From Hirudo medicinalis (Eukaryota; Annelida; Clitellata; Hirudinida; Hirudinidae), in NCBI GenBank assembly GCA_011800805.1, contig MPNW01000094.1, positions 53,404 through 117,403 on the forward strand: a DNA stretch of 64,000 nt, in the 5' to 3' direction. How positions within the stretch are numbered: position 1 is the first letter of the stretch; every line of letters begins with the position of its first letter. Under the pieces are notes generated by a model. It saw only the letters and a list, made by a program, of their open reading frames with translations, searched no databases and was not told the DNA's origin. Position numbers and translations under genes: made by a program. Positions 24,007 to 36,190 of this stretch are shown here, in pieces.

Positions 24007-27000
24007 ATGTCAAACAAATTTCAGTCAAGTAGTAACGGTATGGGACCTTCTCTAAGAGAATTTCTGCTTGGACTCATCCAAAGATCCCAGCCATCACATA
24101 AATTACCCTGTGTTGATAAAAAATCGGTTGAAAAAATTGGCAAAGAAGTGGAAAAAGTTCTTAAACTATGCTCACAAAAGTTAGAAATTAAAAACTGATT
24201 TTTAAATATGTGATTATTGTTACATCACAATATGCTTGTCAAGTGGGCTCTAGCTAAAATTAATTTACTAATTGATTACTTTTAGCAAAATGAATTTGAA
24301 AAATTCTCCCCCATTCATATTGGACATTCTTCCCGATACCATGCTTCACATCAAACTCATCCAATCTGTACACGACGAACAGTTCCTTTCCAACAATGAA
24401 TATTTTGTAATCTTCATCGATAACTTGAACAAAAAGCTCAAAAGCTGCATTGAACTCTTTAAAACAAACAAAGTTTGTGAACTTTTGACACAAATAGTAG
24501 AAGCATCAGTGATTGTAAAACCCTTATTTTTTGCAGGAAAGAATGTTCGAAGAGGGATCAGCTGGTAGAAGAAGTCTCATCAAATTGTCTTTAGTATTTT
24601 CGCACATGTTGGCTGAGGCCAAAGCCATTTTTCCAAATGGGTCTTACGTCAGTGAAGGCTTCAGAATCACAAAAAATGATGCAGCTGAATGGTGGAAAAA
24701 ATCTTTTCCCAATCAGTATGGTTTTGTTGCTTTTTTGAAAATTATTTATTTTATGAATATGAACATTAAATGAATAATTCATGCCTTTGAACTTTGGCAG
24801 GGTTAAGTGAAAGGTTTTTTTTTATATTGTTGATCTAAAAATACATCCAAAATGAAGTAATCTAGACATTGTTAAATCCATCACAGAATAATAGTTTCTT
24901 GGAAGAACTTTCGACCAACATTTAATTTGGTGCACAACATCGGAACACCACTCGAATGTGCCGCCCTCAAAACAACAATCGATCTGACTCTCAACGACTA
25001 CATCTCTATTTTTGAATTTGATGTCTTCACCAGGTTGATAATCTAGCAATTCCTTAGCCAATTGTTGCCTAGTTTCTGCAATTCCAAAAGCATTAATTAA
25101 ACATTAGTTAATTAATATGCAAAAATCACTTCATGCATCATTTCTGAAACATTGATCGGTCCGATGTCGATGAGAATGTGAGCGAATGGCCGAAGATGAC
25201 CGACAAAGTAGGGAAGAATAATCGCTTGTCGTGATGTTGCAGGCTCTTCCAACCGTGGAAAACCCTCCTTAGGAACTGGAATGTATTGGCCGTCACGCAT
25301 CCAGCTTACGTGGCTTTTCTGACTTACGATGAGGTTAAGGCTCGACTTCAGCAGTATGTCGACAAACCTGGAAGGTGGATGAATTTGTTCATTTAAGGCT
25401 CAATTAATTATTTGTCATTCATGAATATTTAATTAAGTTGTTACCATGAATATTATTAGCAATGGATTCTGTTTGCTCATGTGAAGCTGAACTTAGGCCA
25501 TGATTTGCCTAATTACAAGAGTGTCTAAGGGTGAATCTGCATGATGTGGTAGAATGTCTGCGACTATTAAAAATCTTCATCATCACCAAATATCAAAGAT
25601 CATCATCATTATCAACTTGCATTTAGTGCAAACAGTTCTTTCCCATTAAATGGTCTGAATATTCATCCGCACAATAATTAATATTAATATCATAACCTCA
25701 AAATTATTTATGTCAACCACCAAAAATCACCTAGGTGTTGGGTTTGAAACCAAGCCTGCACTGCCGCAAGCTCCCTTGGGAAGGAGCGCTATGTAAATGG
25801 TTAACAAAATGCGCCTCTGACGCTATGCACATGGTGCTATATAAATGAACTACATTTACATTGCTTACTTAATAGTTTACTGTGACAGTAAATTTGCTGC
25901 GATTGTAAAGTAGCAAAGGCATCATCGGGATTGTTAAGAAATGTCTTTCGAGAAGCAGTTGAATCCGACACGAGTTTCCTATCGAGTCGATGTAATTGCA
26001 AAATTGTGATTGGTCCCGGGAGGCCGGAGCACGAAAATAATTTCTGGTAATTATCGGCCCTCGGTTCAAGCTCACTGCTGCATGTCGTAACTGAGGGTTA
26101 TTATTCTTATTTGAGATAATTCTTGAACATGTCCACGTGTATTACAATGGATACAATTAATTTGGTTACAACGATTACTCGATCATTACTTATTACTTAA
26201 TTATGTCCGATGAAATGCTTTTGATTGCTCATAAACATCATAAATTTTGTTTGTGAGAAATTTTGCTTTTAAAGTGTGTGAGCATTTCATGAGATGAGAT
26301 TATGGACCAGGAAGTTATTTTTGGTTTGTGAGGCTCAATTTTCTTTGGTTGCATTGGTTAGAGTTATGTAATTAGTTTATTGATTTCCGGGCGTTTATGG
26401 CTTTTTAATCATCGATAAACACAAATTTGTGGGCATCTGACATCTAACTAGTTTTTTGCTGTTAATTAATCGCACATTTGTAGCAAGGTTACTACCGACA
26501 TGTTTTGTCTGACCTCTAGACCTATCCAGAATTAAATTTCCCTTTTTACATTTTTAGTTACGTTTTCCGTTTGAGCTGCACCAGGCTGGGGCAGTGGGCC
26601 ATTGGTTACGTGACTACAGAGGGTCAGATCCTGCAGACCATACCCCAGAACAAGTCCCTAGGTCAGGCACTGCTGGATGGTCAACGAGAGGGATTGTAAG
26701 TTTGTGGCGAGTATTTGTTGTCACTTTTCTTGCTTGCTTCCAACCACAGTGTGCTTTTGACTTTATTAGAGTTTTGATTGGGCATTATTTATAGCTGTTT
26801 GCTACTAGGCTTCTGCAACAGAAGGAACAAATGAAAGAGCAATTGTTAATTTCTGTGTTAATTTCTGTTTGGTGGTCAAATAATGGAAGATATCTGACTG
26901 CTGATATCTGGCTTGTAAATGAAACAAATTTGGCCTAATTCTGTCTGACAGATTTAGAGATTATTTTGAATGGTGTACATTTCTCACAATTGTCCACATT

Positions 27001-29448
27001 TTAATCAATGTGTTTCAATGGAAATGTCTCAGTAAACTTCTATTTCAATGAACAAAACACCAAATGTGATCGAGCAGCATGCAGGAAGGAAGTTAATAAA
27101 AAGGGCACTGACATGCTAATAGCATCTGAAGCAGACGATTGTAAGCAATTATACTACTCTGCCTTTCACATGCAGACCAGCATGTCTACTTAGGATAAAA
27201 CATTTTTTTTAGAAACAACTATTTTTAAGGCTGTAGTTTGGTGAATTCAATTTGTTGTTCTTAGGTTTCTTCAAAATTTGAATAGGCCTATTGAGATTTT
27301 TGTTTGCTTAAGCTGGTAGCTGCTTTTGAATTGGTTATTTACAGAAACTGTTATTTATAGAAACTGTTATTTATTTATGGAATCCCTGGTGTTGCATAAT
27401 AATAAATCCCATAATTTTGGGATTTAAATTATTTTGAATTTAACCAAACCAATGTCATATGTATTGATCATTCACATGAATCTCTTTAAATAAATGCCCA
27501 ATCATATGCATTGCAACCAATGCGATGATCTCATTGTTTGACATGTTTGATGGCTATTCATTTTGCCAATTCTATTTTTCTTTAAAAGCCCATCTTTTTT
27601 CTGGTTGAGTTTTTGTTAGTTACTAGCATTTTATTAACATTTACTTTTGTAACAATGTTATCATGCTTTTCCATACATTATTTCTCCGATAGCAAGATTT
27701 GACGAATAATATTTTCCCCACAAAGTTATAAATATCCCGATGGAAGATCAGTCAACCCAGAAATTGCCTGCCTCACCGAGGATTCGGCCGGTGGACACAT
27801 AAAGGTGTCGGAGGAGCAGTACGAGCTCTACTGTGAGATGGGTTCGACCTTTCAACTCTGCAAGATCTGCGCCGAGAACAACAAAGACATCAGGATAGAG
27901 CCCTGCGGTCACCTCATGTGCACTCCATGCCTGGTGCATTGGCAGGTCATCATTTCATTTCTTCCAGCCTTACGAATACATTTAAAATTGGTTAATTGGC
28001 ACAAATGATTGTAAATAGAGCAGATGAAAAGTAGTTTGATTAAAATTAACATTAAATCCATTACTTTTGTGACATTGGCATGCAGGTTGGTTTTTTATGG
28101 GTTGCATTCCTGCATGCGGCGATAATGGCAATGGTAATGTGTCGTTTTCGCAACTCATCCCGCACCGTCACGGAGCGCCCTCAGACTGTGTAAATGGCAG
28201 ATCGATTAAAAGTGCCTTCGCGTCCTATTCGGATACATGAGGCACTCAAAAGACTGGCTAATTGCAAATTACCAATCATTATCTTTATCATTTGTACTGT
28301 TTTATAATTTTAAAACTAATTTTCATTACCGTGATGATGATGATGATGATGCAATTTATTTAATTGCTGGAGTTTAATCTCAGGATTCCAATGGTATCGG
28401 GTGCCCGTTCTGTCGATCGGAGATAAAAGGCACTGAGGCAGTGATCGTGGATCCGTTCGACGATCAGACCAAGTCGGAATCGAACCAGAAGATGGATTCA
28501 AGGAAGGAGAGGAAGTCAGATGATGAGGACACTTCCTTTGATGTCAGTTTTGTGGCTTTGAACATTTTTAAGTCTAAGCTATTGTTCTCTAATTCCATGC
28601 AAATAGAGAAAACATGGTTTTTAAAAGTTTTAAAATCAGATTCTCATCGATTAGAATTCCTTCCCACATATTTTCCATCTCCTGTAGGTTAACATGTTTT
28701 TGAATTACTCATTAAATAATTCATTGAAAATTGATGAATATAAATATAAATATTTTTATCTATAAATATTTCATCGACATTCAGAAACATTGCCTAACAT
28801 TATCAACTTTGCAGGAGCCTGAGAATTGGACACTGGTGAACAGGTCGAAGGAACAGGTCAGGAGGAAGTCCAAGTCTTTCAATCGACCGACCTCACAACT
28901 TCTTCCGCCAATTCCAAGGAGACACAATGTCATGGGGGCTTCACCGAGTTGCTCACCATTAACCACCAGGTTTGCTGCTGCTGCTGCTGCTGATGATGAT
29001 GATAACGTTGTTGTTGTGACAATGTTTTGAGATGTGACACATTGCATTGTCAATGTCATTTCAAGTTTTTCCTTAAATCTTTAAATAAATGACATTCGCC
29101 ATTGATGTTTGTTGATGGAAATTAGAAAAGGTGTGCCCCCGATTCCTAACAGTCCAGGCTTTGGTTGTTCCTCACATTCGGATTGCGAACTCAACCTTGC
29201 AGGTATTCATTGTTTTCAGAGCCTCTTTAATTTTTTCTTAAACTCGAGTTTAATTTACCCAAGAAAAGATTAAATAGCAGTAATTAGCCTAATTAATTAA
29301 TTAGCCAAAAAATTATAAAATAATTTTAGATCTGGCACCGAGATCAGAGTGCGTTTCTGTTCCGGAAGTATATTTAGGTAAGTCACCTACATTCTGGAAT
29401 GACATTTCCCAGGATAATAATAATTATTATTATTGCTAATGTCTTTGC

Positions 29449-29490
<42 letters not shown>

Positions 29491-30368
29491 TTGCACAACA
29501 TCAACAAGCAGACACTGCAATTATAATGTCGATCTTGCAAAATGATTTTGTAAACTCGTGTAATTTATCGATCAGCTGATTTAATACTGGCATCCTGTGA
29601 TAATAGTCACCAGAACTGTTGTTTACATCCTGGTTTGTTGCAGCCATTACTGTCAGGAAAACCCCTCCTAGGAGCAGGCCATTCAAGGACAAGTACTCCG
29701 TTCCTGACATGACCCAAAAGATGTTCAAAGAGTGAGGACCTTTTATTTTTTACAAGTGTTTCTTATTTTAATGTTTTATTCTAAAGGTTTTTTTCTTCAA
29801 GTTTTTTTTTTTTTAATGTTTTGTTAATTTGTGTTTAGCCAATCTTCTGATTCCCACTTGTATCCGAATAGGATGCAAAGGCACTTTTTAAATTGCTCTG
29901 CCATTTATGTAGCACTCTCCTTCACCGTGAGGGCTGGATTGCGAACATGATGCATCATGACTATTGCCATAACTTCTGCATGCAGGAACGCAATCCTTAG
30001 AGCTAACCTGCATGCCAATTGTTATCATTGTAACTTTTTTTTATTAAACTAGAGAAGGAGATCAGCCCTTGAATGAATTGAGATCCTCGAGCAACTCTCC
30101 CATCTTCAACGGAGGGTCAAACTCCTCTTCTTCTTCATCTCCACCGGCTGCCAACTCGGACAACTCCGAGCTCTACAACAATCGGATTAACGACGACGGA
30201 AGTTTTGCCTCTAGCGAGTTGAACTCGAAAGCCAAAGAACTCGTGTCCGAAGGCTTCAAGATCGAGGACGTCCTCAAAGCCCTGGGGATCATTGATGACG
30301 TCGACAAGGCTCGACAGATCATGCTAAAGTTTCCTTCCTCTGCTGTAATAGCAGAAAAAAAGCACTAG
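24007..30368 (+). CDS. CBL: E3 ubiquitin ligase CBL
   Basis: CBL binds phosphotyrosine on activated receptor kinases and ubiquitinates them for down-regulation. Thirteen exons join in phase (24007-24179, 24286-24472, 24537-24715, 24887-25033, 25243-25374, 26558-26695, 27726-27945, 28384-28542, 28815-28969, 29126-29202, 29330-29377, 29644-29731, 30053-30368) to 672 aa. In order: the TKB domain (four-helix part with [15 protein letters not shown] and [18 protein letters not shown]-hand part with [21 protein letters not shown]2 part with [18 protein letters not shown]), the linker [15 protein letters not shown] with its regulatory Tyr, the [14 protein letters not shown]...CGHLMC...[10 protein letters not shown], a short proline/basic region ([19 protein letters not shown]), and a C-terminal UBA ([20 protein letters not shown]). 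The N-terminus is shorter than in vertebrates and the region between RING and UBA is compact. Poly(A) signal at 30657. Confidence 0.97.
25738..25866 (+). repeat. SINE-like repeat in a CBL intron
   Basis: It carries two tail-like motifs: GGAGCGCTATGTAAATGG (about 25782) and GCTATATAAATGAAC with ACATTTA after it (about 25833-25857). The second recurs at 22908-22935 and the first at about 50910-50932, so these are dispersed copies of one 3' end, typical of SINE/LINE tails. Confidence 0.5.
28075..28238 (+). repeat. Unnamed dispersed repeat, copy 1 (CBL intron)
   Basis: About 160 bp. It matches the reverse complement of 29859-30020 across most of its length: TGCATGCAGG at one end, GCAACTC / GCGAA in the middle, TGCCATTTA, AAGGCACTTTT and TATCCGAATAGGA at the other end. 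No ORF or clear terminal repeats. Confidence 0.8.
29859..30020 (-). repeat. Unnamed dispersed repeat, copy 2 (inverted, CBL intron)
   Basis: The inverted partner of 28075-28238. The pair brackets CBL exons 8-12 (28384-29731). It begins TTGTATCCGAATAGGATGC and ends near ACCTGCATGCC. Confidence 0.8.
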
Positions 30369-31315
30369 GATTGTCTTCGGTCGACCGCATCTTTGGTCGT
30401 TTGCCTTGAATCTTGGTTGAAATCCAATTTTTTGTCAACCGCCATCGCGTTACTCAAGACTTCTTGCGTTGGTTTTTTGAAGCTTCGTTTTTATTCTAAC
30501 AGAGTTGTAAAATATTATTTTTTGTTTTTTGTAAAGATTTTCCATGCGACTTGGCCCGTTGTTGTGTTATTACATTCTTCGTAAAGCCATTGTGGGTAAC
30601 ACTTGAAAGATGTGCTTTGTATCACAGCCTGCACTATTTTACAACGGAATTATTCTAATAAATTTATACATTTTCTTCAATGAAGTTTTAAAACTTGTTC
30701 TTGTTTTTAAGTTTCTTCCAAAATATCTACTTGGATTGTTTATTCAAAGTCGTATAATTGTTTAAAGCATATGACCTCATTTAACAAGAATGTTGATGTT
30801 GAAATTGAAACAACTTGAGCGTTTCTTGTTGATGCTGAGTGATTCAAAATACGCAGAGTAAAACATACCGAGTATATGTCAAAGTGGTTGTAGCAGTCTA
30901 TAGACTTAAAATCCGTTGCATTACTGCTTGGTCAGGACGGTGCTCCCACAGTGGGGTTCGAACCCGTGCTGAAAGGCGAGAGGCGATAGTCTTAACCGTC
31001 AAACTTTACGAAAGTACAACGAGGTGGTGACGTCGCTTCAGTTTTGTCCCGGGAAGGGTGATGTAAGACCACCAACATTTTAATTTTTTTGCCATTCCTT
31101 ACATTTAATTTTCATGCTTAAAATGCTTTAATGTTGAAAACTCGGTTGAATTCGCGCAAAACCGAATTATTCTTGCGAATACCAAAAAACATAATATTAC
31201 ATCACATTACATTACATGGAAGAAGTTGCGATCAACTTAAGTAAGACAAATCACATATCCGCATATATGTCCAACGTGCTAGAAGCTGACATGGTTGGAA
31301 CTGCGAGTCTTCACT
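30369..31315. other. CBL 3' UTR and spacer with a SINE-like insert
   Basis: The CBL 3' UTR runs to about 30680 (AATAAA at 30657-30662). A tRNA-like SINE copy lies at about 30930-31018. I see no coding exon. Confidence 0.6.
30930..31018 (-). repeat. tRNA-derived SINE fragment, second copy
   Basis: It shares GGGAGCACCGTCCT, a B-box GGTTCGAAC and the TTAAGACTAT / CGCCTCTCGCC blocks with the copy at 3772-3862. It is more diverged and would not fold as a functional tRNA. Confidence 0.55.
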
Positions 31316-32572
31316 TCAGAGTTTCGGCCTAACCATCGGTCTTCGAATGTCCCTGAAATTCTTGGCATGTAGTTCATTAATCGTGGTGGTCGAAGTGAAT
31401 TTGGCTTGGGTTTTCTTTCGACGGTGCCTATGGACTTTACTGTTTTTAGCCATTTTCCGCCCTGAAGAACGACTTTTTTTCTTCGAGCGTCTGCTCATCA
31501 CTTGCGAAGAATGCTTCGAACGGTGCAAATGCTTCAGCTTTTCCCAGATTGCACTCCATTTGCCGGTTCCAGTTGATCGTTTGCTCTTTTCTGCGCTTGT
31601 ATTGTTGCTTCTTTTTCTGACTCTTCGACGCGAGGGCTTTTTAAATATGTAGGAGCTAGCAAAGAAAGTTGATGGGACATTGTCCACAGTTTTATGGAAG
31701 TCTTTTGGCGTAGGTGGACATTTCTCTTTTTTACCGCGGTCTATTGGGACCCCACTGCGTATCATATCGACCATGGTAGCTTTATGATAACCTTGAGGAG
31801 GGTTTGCAATAGTCCCTTTCTCTACCATGACTCTATGCGATTTACGTCTAGAATTAGCGGAAGGGTCTCTTGATGACTTTCTTCTCTTGATGCAACCAAT
31901 AGGACTCAGGATCGTGTCTTGCAAATTATCTATGAGAAAGTTTCTTTCTTTAAATCGTTCGAGGTTTGCAGACTTCGGTCGGACCATGGGCAACCTTTGG
32001 TATGTTTCTGGAGCTTGGACAATACCGTCTTTTATAGAGGGTGCTGGAATTGAATCATTGGATTGTTCTACAAACACATTTACTTCTATACCTTTGTCAG
32101 CTTTTGGGATCGTGTTATGTGTCTGTGGAACATCTTCAACTGCTGAAGTCTTCTGCGAATATACGTCAGTCAAAGATGCCAGTCTTTTACTCCAGTAGGC
32201 GCCTTCATCAATAAGGGTGCTATGTTCAAAGGAGCTTCTCCTGTAATGTCCATCAGAAGGTTTTCGCTGGTAGTTGCTTATCATGCTGGATTTCTTTGAA
32301 TCTGGAAAACACTTGTACAGATAGTTGGCCTTGCCGGCTCTCCTTACACAAGAAGGCTCAATAGTGTAGTTACAACGAGGATACTTGTCATCTCTGTGAT
32401 GTCTGGACGACTTCTCTGGTACACGGGCTTCTGCATAATAACACTTATTGCTCGTCATAGCTTTGGTGCAGTGTCGACACTTGCAGTTGCTCAAAACCAT
32501 CGGCTTCAAGTGGTAGTCTCCATCTCTGAGACCTTCGCGATGGCTTCGGGAACAATTTTTACAATCGCACAT
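31316..32572 (-). CDS. Gene A: uncharacterised Cys-motif, strongly basic protein (418 aa)
   Basis: I do not recognise this protein. One open frame of 418 codons without introns starts at ATG 32572 (MCDCKNCSRSHREG). The N-terminus has two C-x-C-x-x-C motifs (CDCKNC, CKCRHC), the motif shared by genes B-F at 45-61 kb. The rest is very rich in Lys, Arg and Ser, with runs such as KKPSRRRVRKRS and RRSKKKSRSSGRKMAK. The sequence PMVRPK occurs twice, mid-protein and at the extreme C-terminus (RRPMVRPKL). There is no signal peptide or membrane segment. A nuclear, chromatin-binding or cytoskeletal structural role is conceivable but unproven. It lies between CBL and DPP on the opposite strand. No good TGACGTAARG element was found upstream, only a weak ATGACGTGC at about 33885-33893. 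Confidence 0.75.
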   Translation of the reverse strand: MCDCKNCSRSHREGLRDGDYHLKPMVLSNCKCRHCTKAMTSNKCYYAEARVPEKSSRHHRDDKYPRCNYTIEPSCVRRAGKANYLYKCFPDSKKSSMISNYQRKPSDGHYRRSSFEHSTLIDEGAYWSKRLASLTDVYSQKTSAVEDVPQTHNTIPKADKGIEVNVFVEQSNDSIPAPSIKDGIVQAPETYQRLPMVRPKSANLERFKERNFLIDNLQDTILSPIGCIKRRKSSRDPSANSRRKSHRVMVEKGTIANPPQGYHKATMVDMIRSGVPIDRGKKEKCPPTPKDFHKTVDNVPSTFFASSYIFKKPSRRRVRKRSNNTSAEKSKRSTGTGKWSAIWEKLKHLHRSKHSSQVMSRRSKKKSRSSGRKMAKNSKVHRHRRKKTQAKFTSTTTINELHAKNFRDIRRPMVRPKL

Positions 32573-34194
32573 TTTTTCTCCTCTTATGTCGATAGGAGTC
32601 GTGTTACGCGTCTGTGTTGAGATTTAATGGATCTCAAGCAGCCTGCTCTCTTCTCAGATTGATTCATGTCTCCTTATTTTGTTGTTCAAATCCTCAAGAA
32701 ATTTCCTAAGAGAAGGACAGATTATTTTTGCAGTATGCATGTAAGCGTCCCTGATTTGAGGCTATCAAAGTTTGCTTTCTGTAGGTTTAGTCTCGTCAAT
32801 TGGATAGAATTTTTCAAATTTGGATAGAATGCAGTTTCGTAAGCGAAATTGAACTGTCTTGCCTTTGCGGTTTGGCATTAGTTCCAATGTTTTATTTCCT
32901 TTCTTTACAAGCAGTAAGAAAGCTTTTTGGAAAAACTATTTCGAGTGTCAAATTTCGCTGTCAGGATCGGATGCGCTTCTCTTATGCAGGTGTTAAAGAT
33001 TCCCTGAAATGCAATTCTATATAATTTATCAAGAATTTAAAACTCACTTTAAATTTTAAATTCACTTTAAATTTAAGTAAAAATAATAAAATGCAAACAT
33101 AAAATATCGTTAACTTTGCACCTCACTGGTGCGAAATAGGACACATTTAGTCGGAAGTTCACAAGCTATTTTGAGATAAATCCTTGCTACCGCTTCTAAA
33201 GCTCTAATATTTTTTTTTATCAAATTCACCGTGACGATGGTGTTAATATTTTTTTCCCACATTATAAGCGATGGGTATGCATTGTTTACATGTTAATAAC
33301 ATTATAATAAATAAATTGTTTAGATTTAATAACTGCAACCGCTCTACTGTGGTCGTCAGTGGAAATATTAACTAAATAACCTAGTCCCCAACAATAACAA
33401 TAACAATAACAATAATAACGGTAAAATTACTAATGATAACGAGCATAACAATAACATGCATTTAACAGCATTGTTACGAATTACATCGATTAATTATTAA
33501 TAGCTTATAATTAATTATGTGTAAGATATGTAATGATTACAAGGTTCTAAAGCAAGTAAGTGATGTTGGCAACATGAAATGTTATCAGCAACTGATAAAC
33601 TCAGAACTTCTTGAGTTGTCCAAAGTCTCGCATACTTGCCACTGATAAGACGGGCTCAGAAAGTTCTTTTTGATAGATTAAGAGTAGCAATTAGTTGAAT
33701 TTTTCACACTTGACACATTAATTCTAAATACTTAATTGGCAACTGCCGTTATTTGCTTTCGTTATTTTGATGGTTTTTTTAAAGATATTTTTGAATCTAT
33801 TTAAATTTTTTTTTCAGAACAAGAGATGTTAAGCGTAAAATCGGTTTTGTTTACAAAACATACAAAACAAGACTGAAAATAGGCGCACGTCATAGGGTGT
33901 GTTCTGTTGTCGACAATTATACTGATTTAAATTTGTATCAACTCTCAACAAACCAATGTTTCCATCCAGTGTTAACACCAATCAAACATTTGCATGCACA
34001 TCCCATAGCAGCCAGTGTTTGCACAGACAAAACAAACGCATCTCACTCGCATTCAAGTTTTGTATCTTACTTTGTCTCAAAGTATGTCATAAGATTTTTT
34101 TAGATTTTCTTCTCGCATTGTACAGGTTTGCGCTTCGCGAGTCTTTTGAATTCGGCAAACCTCCTCTGAGACCGACGTGGTTTGTGTGTTGAAG
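32573..34194. other. Spacer upstream of gene A and DPP
   Basis: This is the divergent spacer between gene A (-) and DPP (+). It holds an AACAAT repeat (about 33390-33416) but no exon I can support. ORFs at 32800-33024 and 33897-34192 show no family signal. Confidence 0.45.
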
Positions 34195-36124
34195 ATGATC
34201 TGGGTGGCCTTAATTTGCCTTTGGATTTCAGTTTCTCAAAGCATGCGTTAGTTTAATTAATCAAATTAATTTAATAAATAAATAAATTAGTTAATTAGTT
34301 AACGAATTCATTAACTATTTTCAAGTTTATTGTTATTATAAAGTTTTATTATGAATTGGTCGTGAGCTTTTTCTTATTCATGAATAAGAAAAATAATTCA
34401 CTTTGACATTTTATGCTCAAAAGCGAATAAAAAGTTTTTAAATTACCTCGATAATTTTGTAATTGCTTGACTTTAAGAAAATCTAATTTATAGTAGAGCG
34501 AAATTTATTGTAGAATATTTAGAAATTGATAAGTAAATCAGTTACAAATTGAATTTGAGGGTGTGAAAAATTATTTTGACATTTCGAAACAGCTGTAAGT
34601 CAGACTCCGTTCTCGTTTGACGACATTTACAGTGCACAATATCGACCTAAGATTTTTCACCTGGACTGGATCAAAGGTGAGCTAAACAAAACAAATCAGT
34701 TGCTTTTGGGGGTCACAAGTGGTAAAAAGTCCCTCTTTGGGTCTTGCTTGAGACAATCGCTAGTCGTACACCTACAGGAATGTTTCTAATATTAAGTTTC
34801 TATATTAAGTGGTTTTAATGAGATAAACCTTTCATTAATTAAATATAATTATTTTCTTTCGTTCTGTTTAGCAACTTCTTCTTGCACTCCACTTAGCGAT
34901 AGGAAATATTGACAATCTCACACGAGATGCACGCTACCTAGGATATCGATTCGACTTTAATTTTTGTCGGCTCAAATTTTAAAATTTATTCATTACAAGT
35001 TGTTTCATCCACTTAAATCTCGGATTAAATAAACTAAAATTAAATAATTCCACCGTCACTTTCTTCTCACAAAAACAAAAAACAATGACTTAAATCAAAT
35101 CTGTTCAGACAAAACTCTCTTAATCCTTTCCTCGGTTCTCGTCTAAAACAACTAACTTCTCAACGTGTGGGCAATTAAGAATAAAAATATATAGCGTGCT
35201 AATTACTTAATTATATAAAAAATGACTCATCGGGGTCCTGGGTTCAAAGATTATGCATTATATCAAGAACATACATAAGCAAATCCTTGCTTGAAGATAT
35301 TCTCGCCGGAACTTTGATTTGAATGTCAAATGTTTCTAAATAAAAAATATTTTAATCAGTTAAAAATATATTAATACTTTAAATGATGATGATGATGATG
35401 ATGATGATATTGTTGTTGTTGATGGTGATGATCAGACGTGGGGTACTTGTAAATGTACTCGTACTTGAACAATTAGTACTTGTACTTGGACCTTAGTACT
35501 TGGTCCCATGTCTGGTGATGATGATGGTGATGTTGTTGTTGATGATGGTGATGATTGTTCAGTTGCTAACTACTGACAATTACTTTTAATGGACGTTTTA
35601 ACGATGAAGGCCTCACGATGTCATGAATAATTATAAAAATGATCATTTCAACGGTAGTCTTTGGATGTAGTTAAGAATGATATTTTGCACAAATTACAAG
35701 TTACTCAATCAACAAAAAATAATTGTCACATTTCTGTAGTATAATGTAATAGCCGCCAAAACAATTATTATATAATAATGATAACAGGTAATAATAATAC
35801 ATAATAATAATATTAACAACAACAATATTAATAATAACAATAACAATAATGTAAGAACCTGATGTGGAATGTGAAAACCAAGGTCGTCCCGATAGTCGTA
35901 GGAGCACTCGGAAGGTCGAGAAAAGACTTCGCGAAAGGAGTGGAGTTGAAACCAGGACGTCCTAAGGTTTCGGAGATTAAAAAAATCTCCTTGTTGGGCA
36001 CTGCCCACATTTTACGGAAAGTGCTTGGATGAATTACTAAGAGTACTGGTAGTGCTCCGGAGTCATCCTTCACCGGCTGGAAAGGCGAGAGAAATATTGT
36101 GAAAACTCAATGATGATGATTATG

Positions 36125-36190
<66 letters not shown>

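Noticed and set aside
24643..24652. TTACGTCA CRE-like site in CBL
   Set aside because: It lies inside a conserved coding exon, where the sequence is set by the protein. Other TGACGTAA cores at 10365, 38133 and 41214 lack the trailing ARG and are in introns or spacers of unrelated genes.
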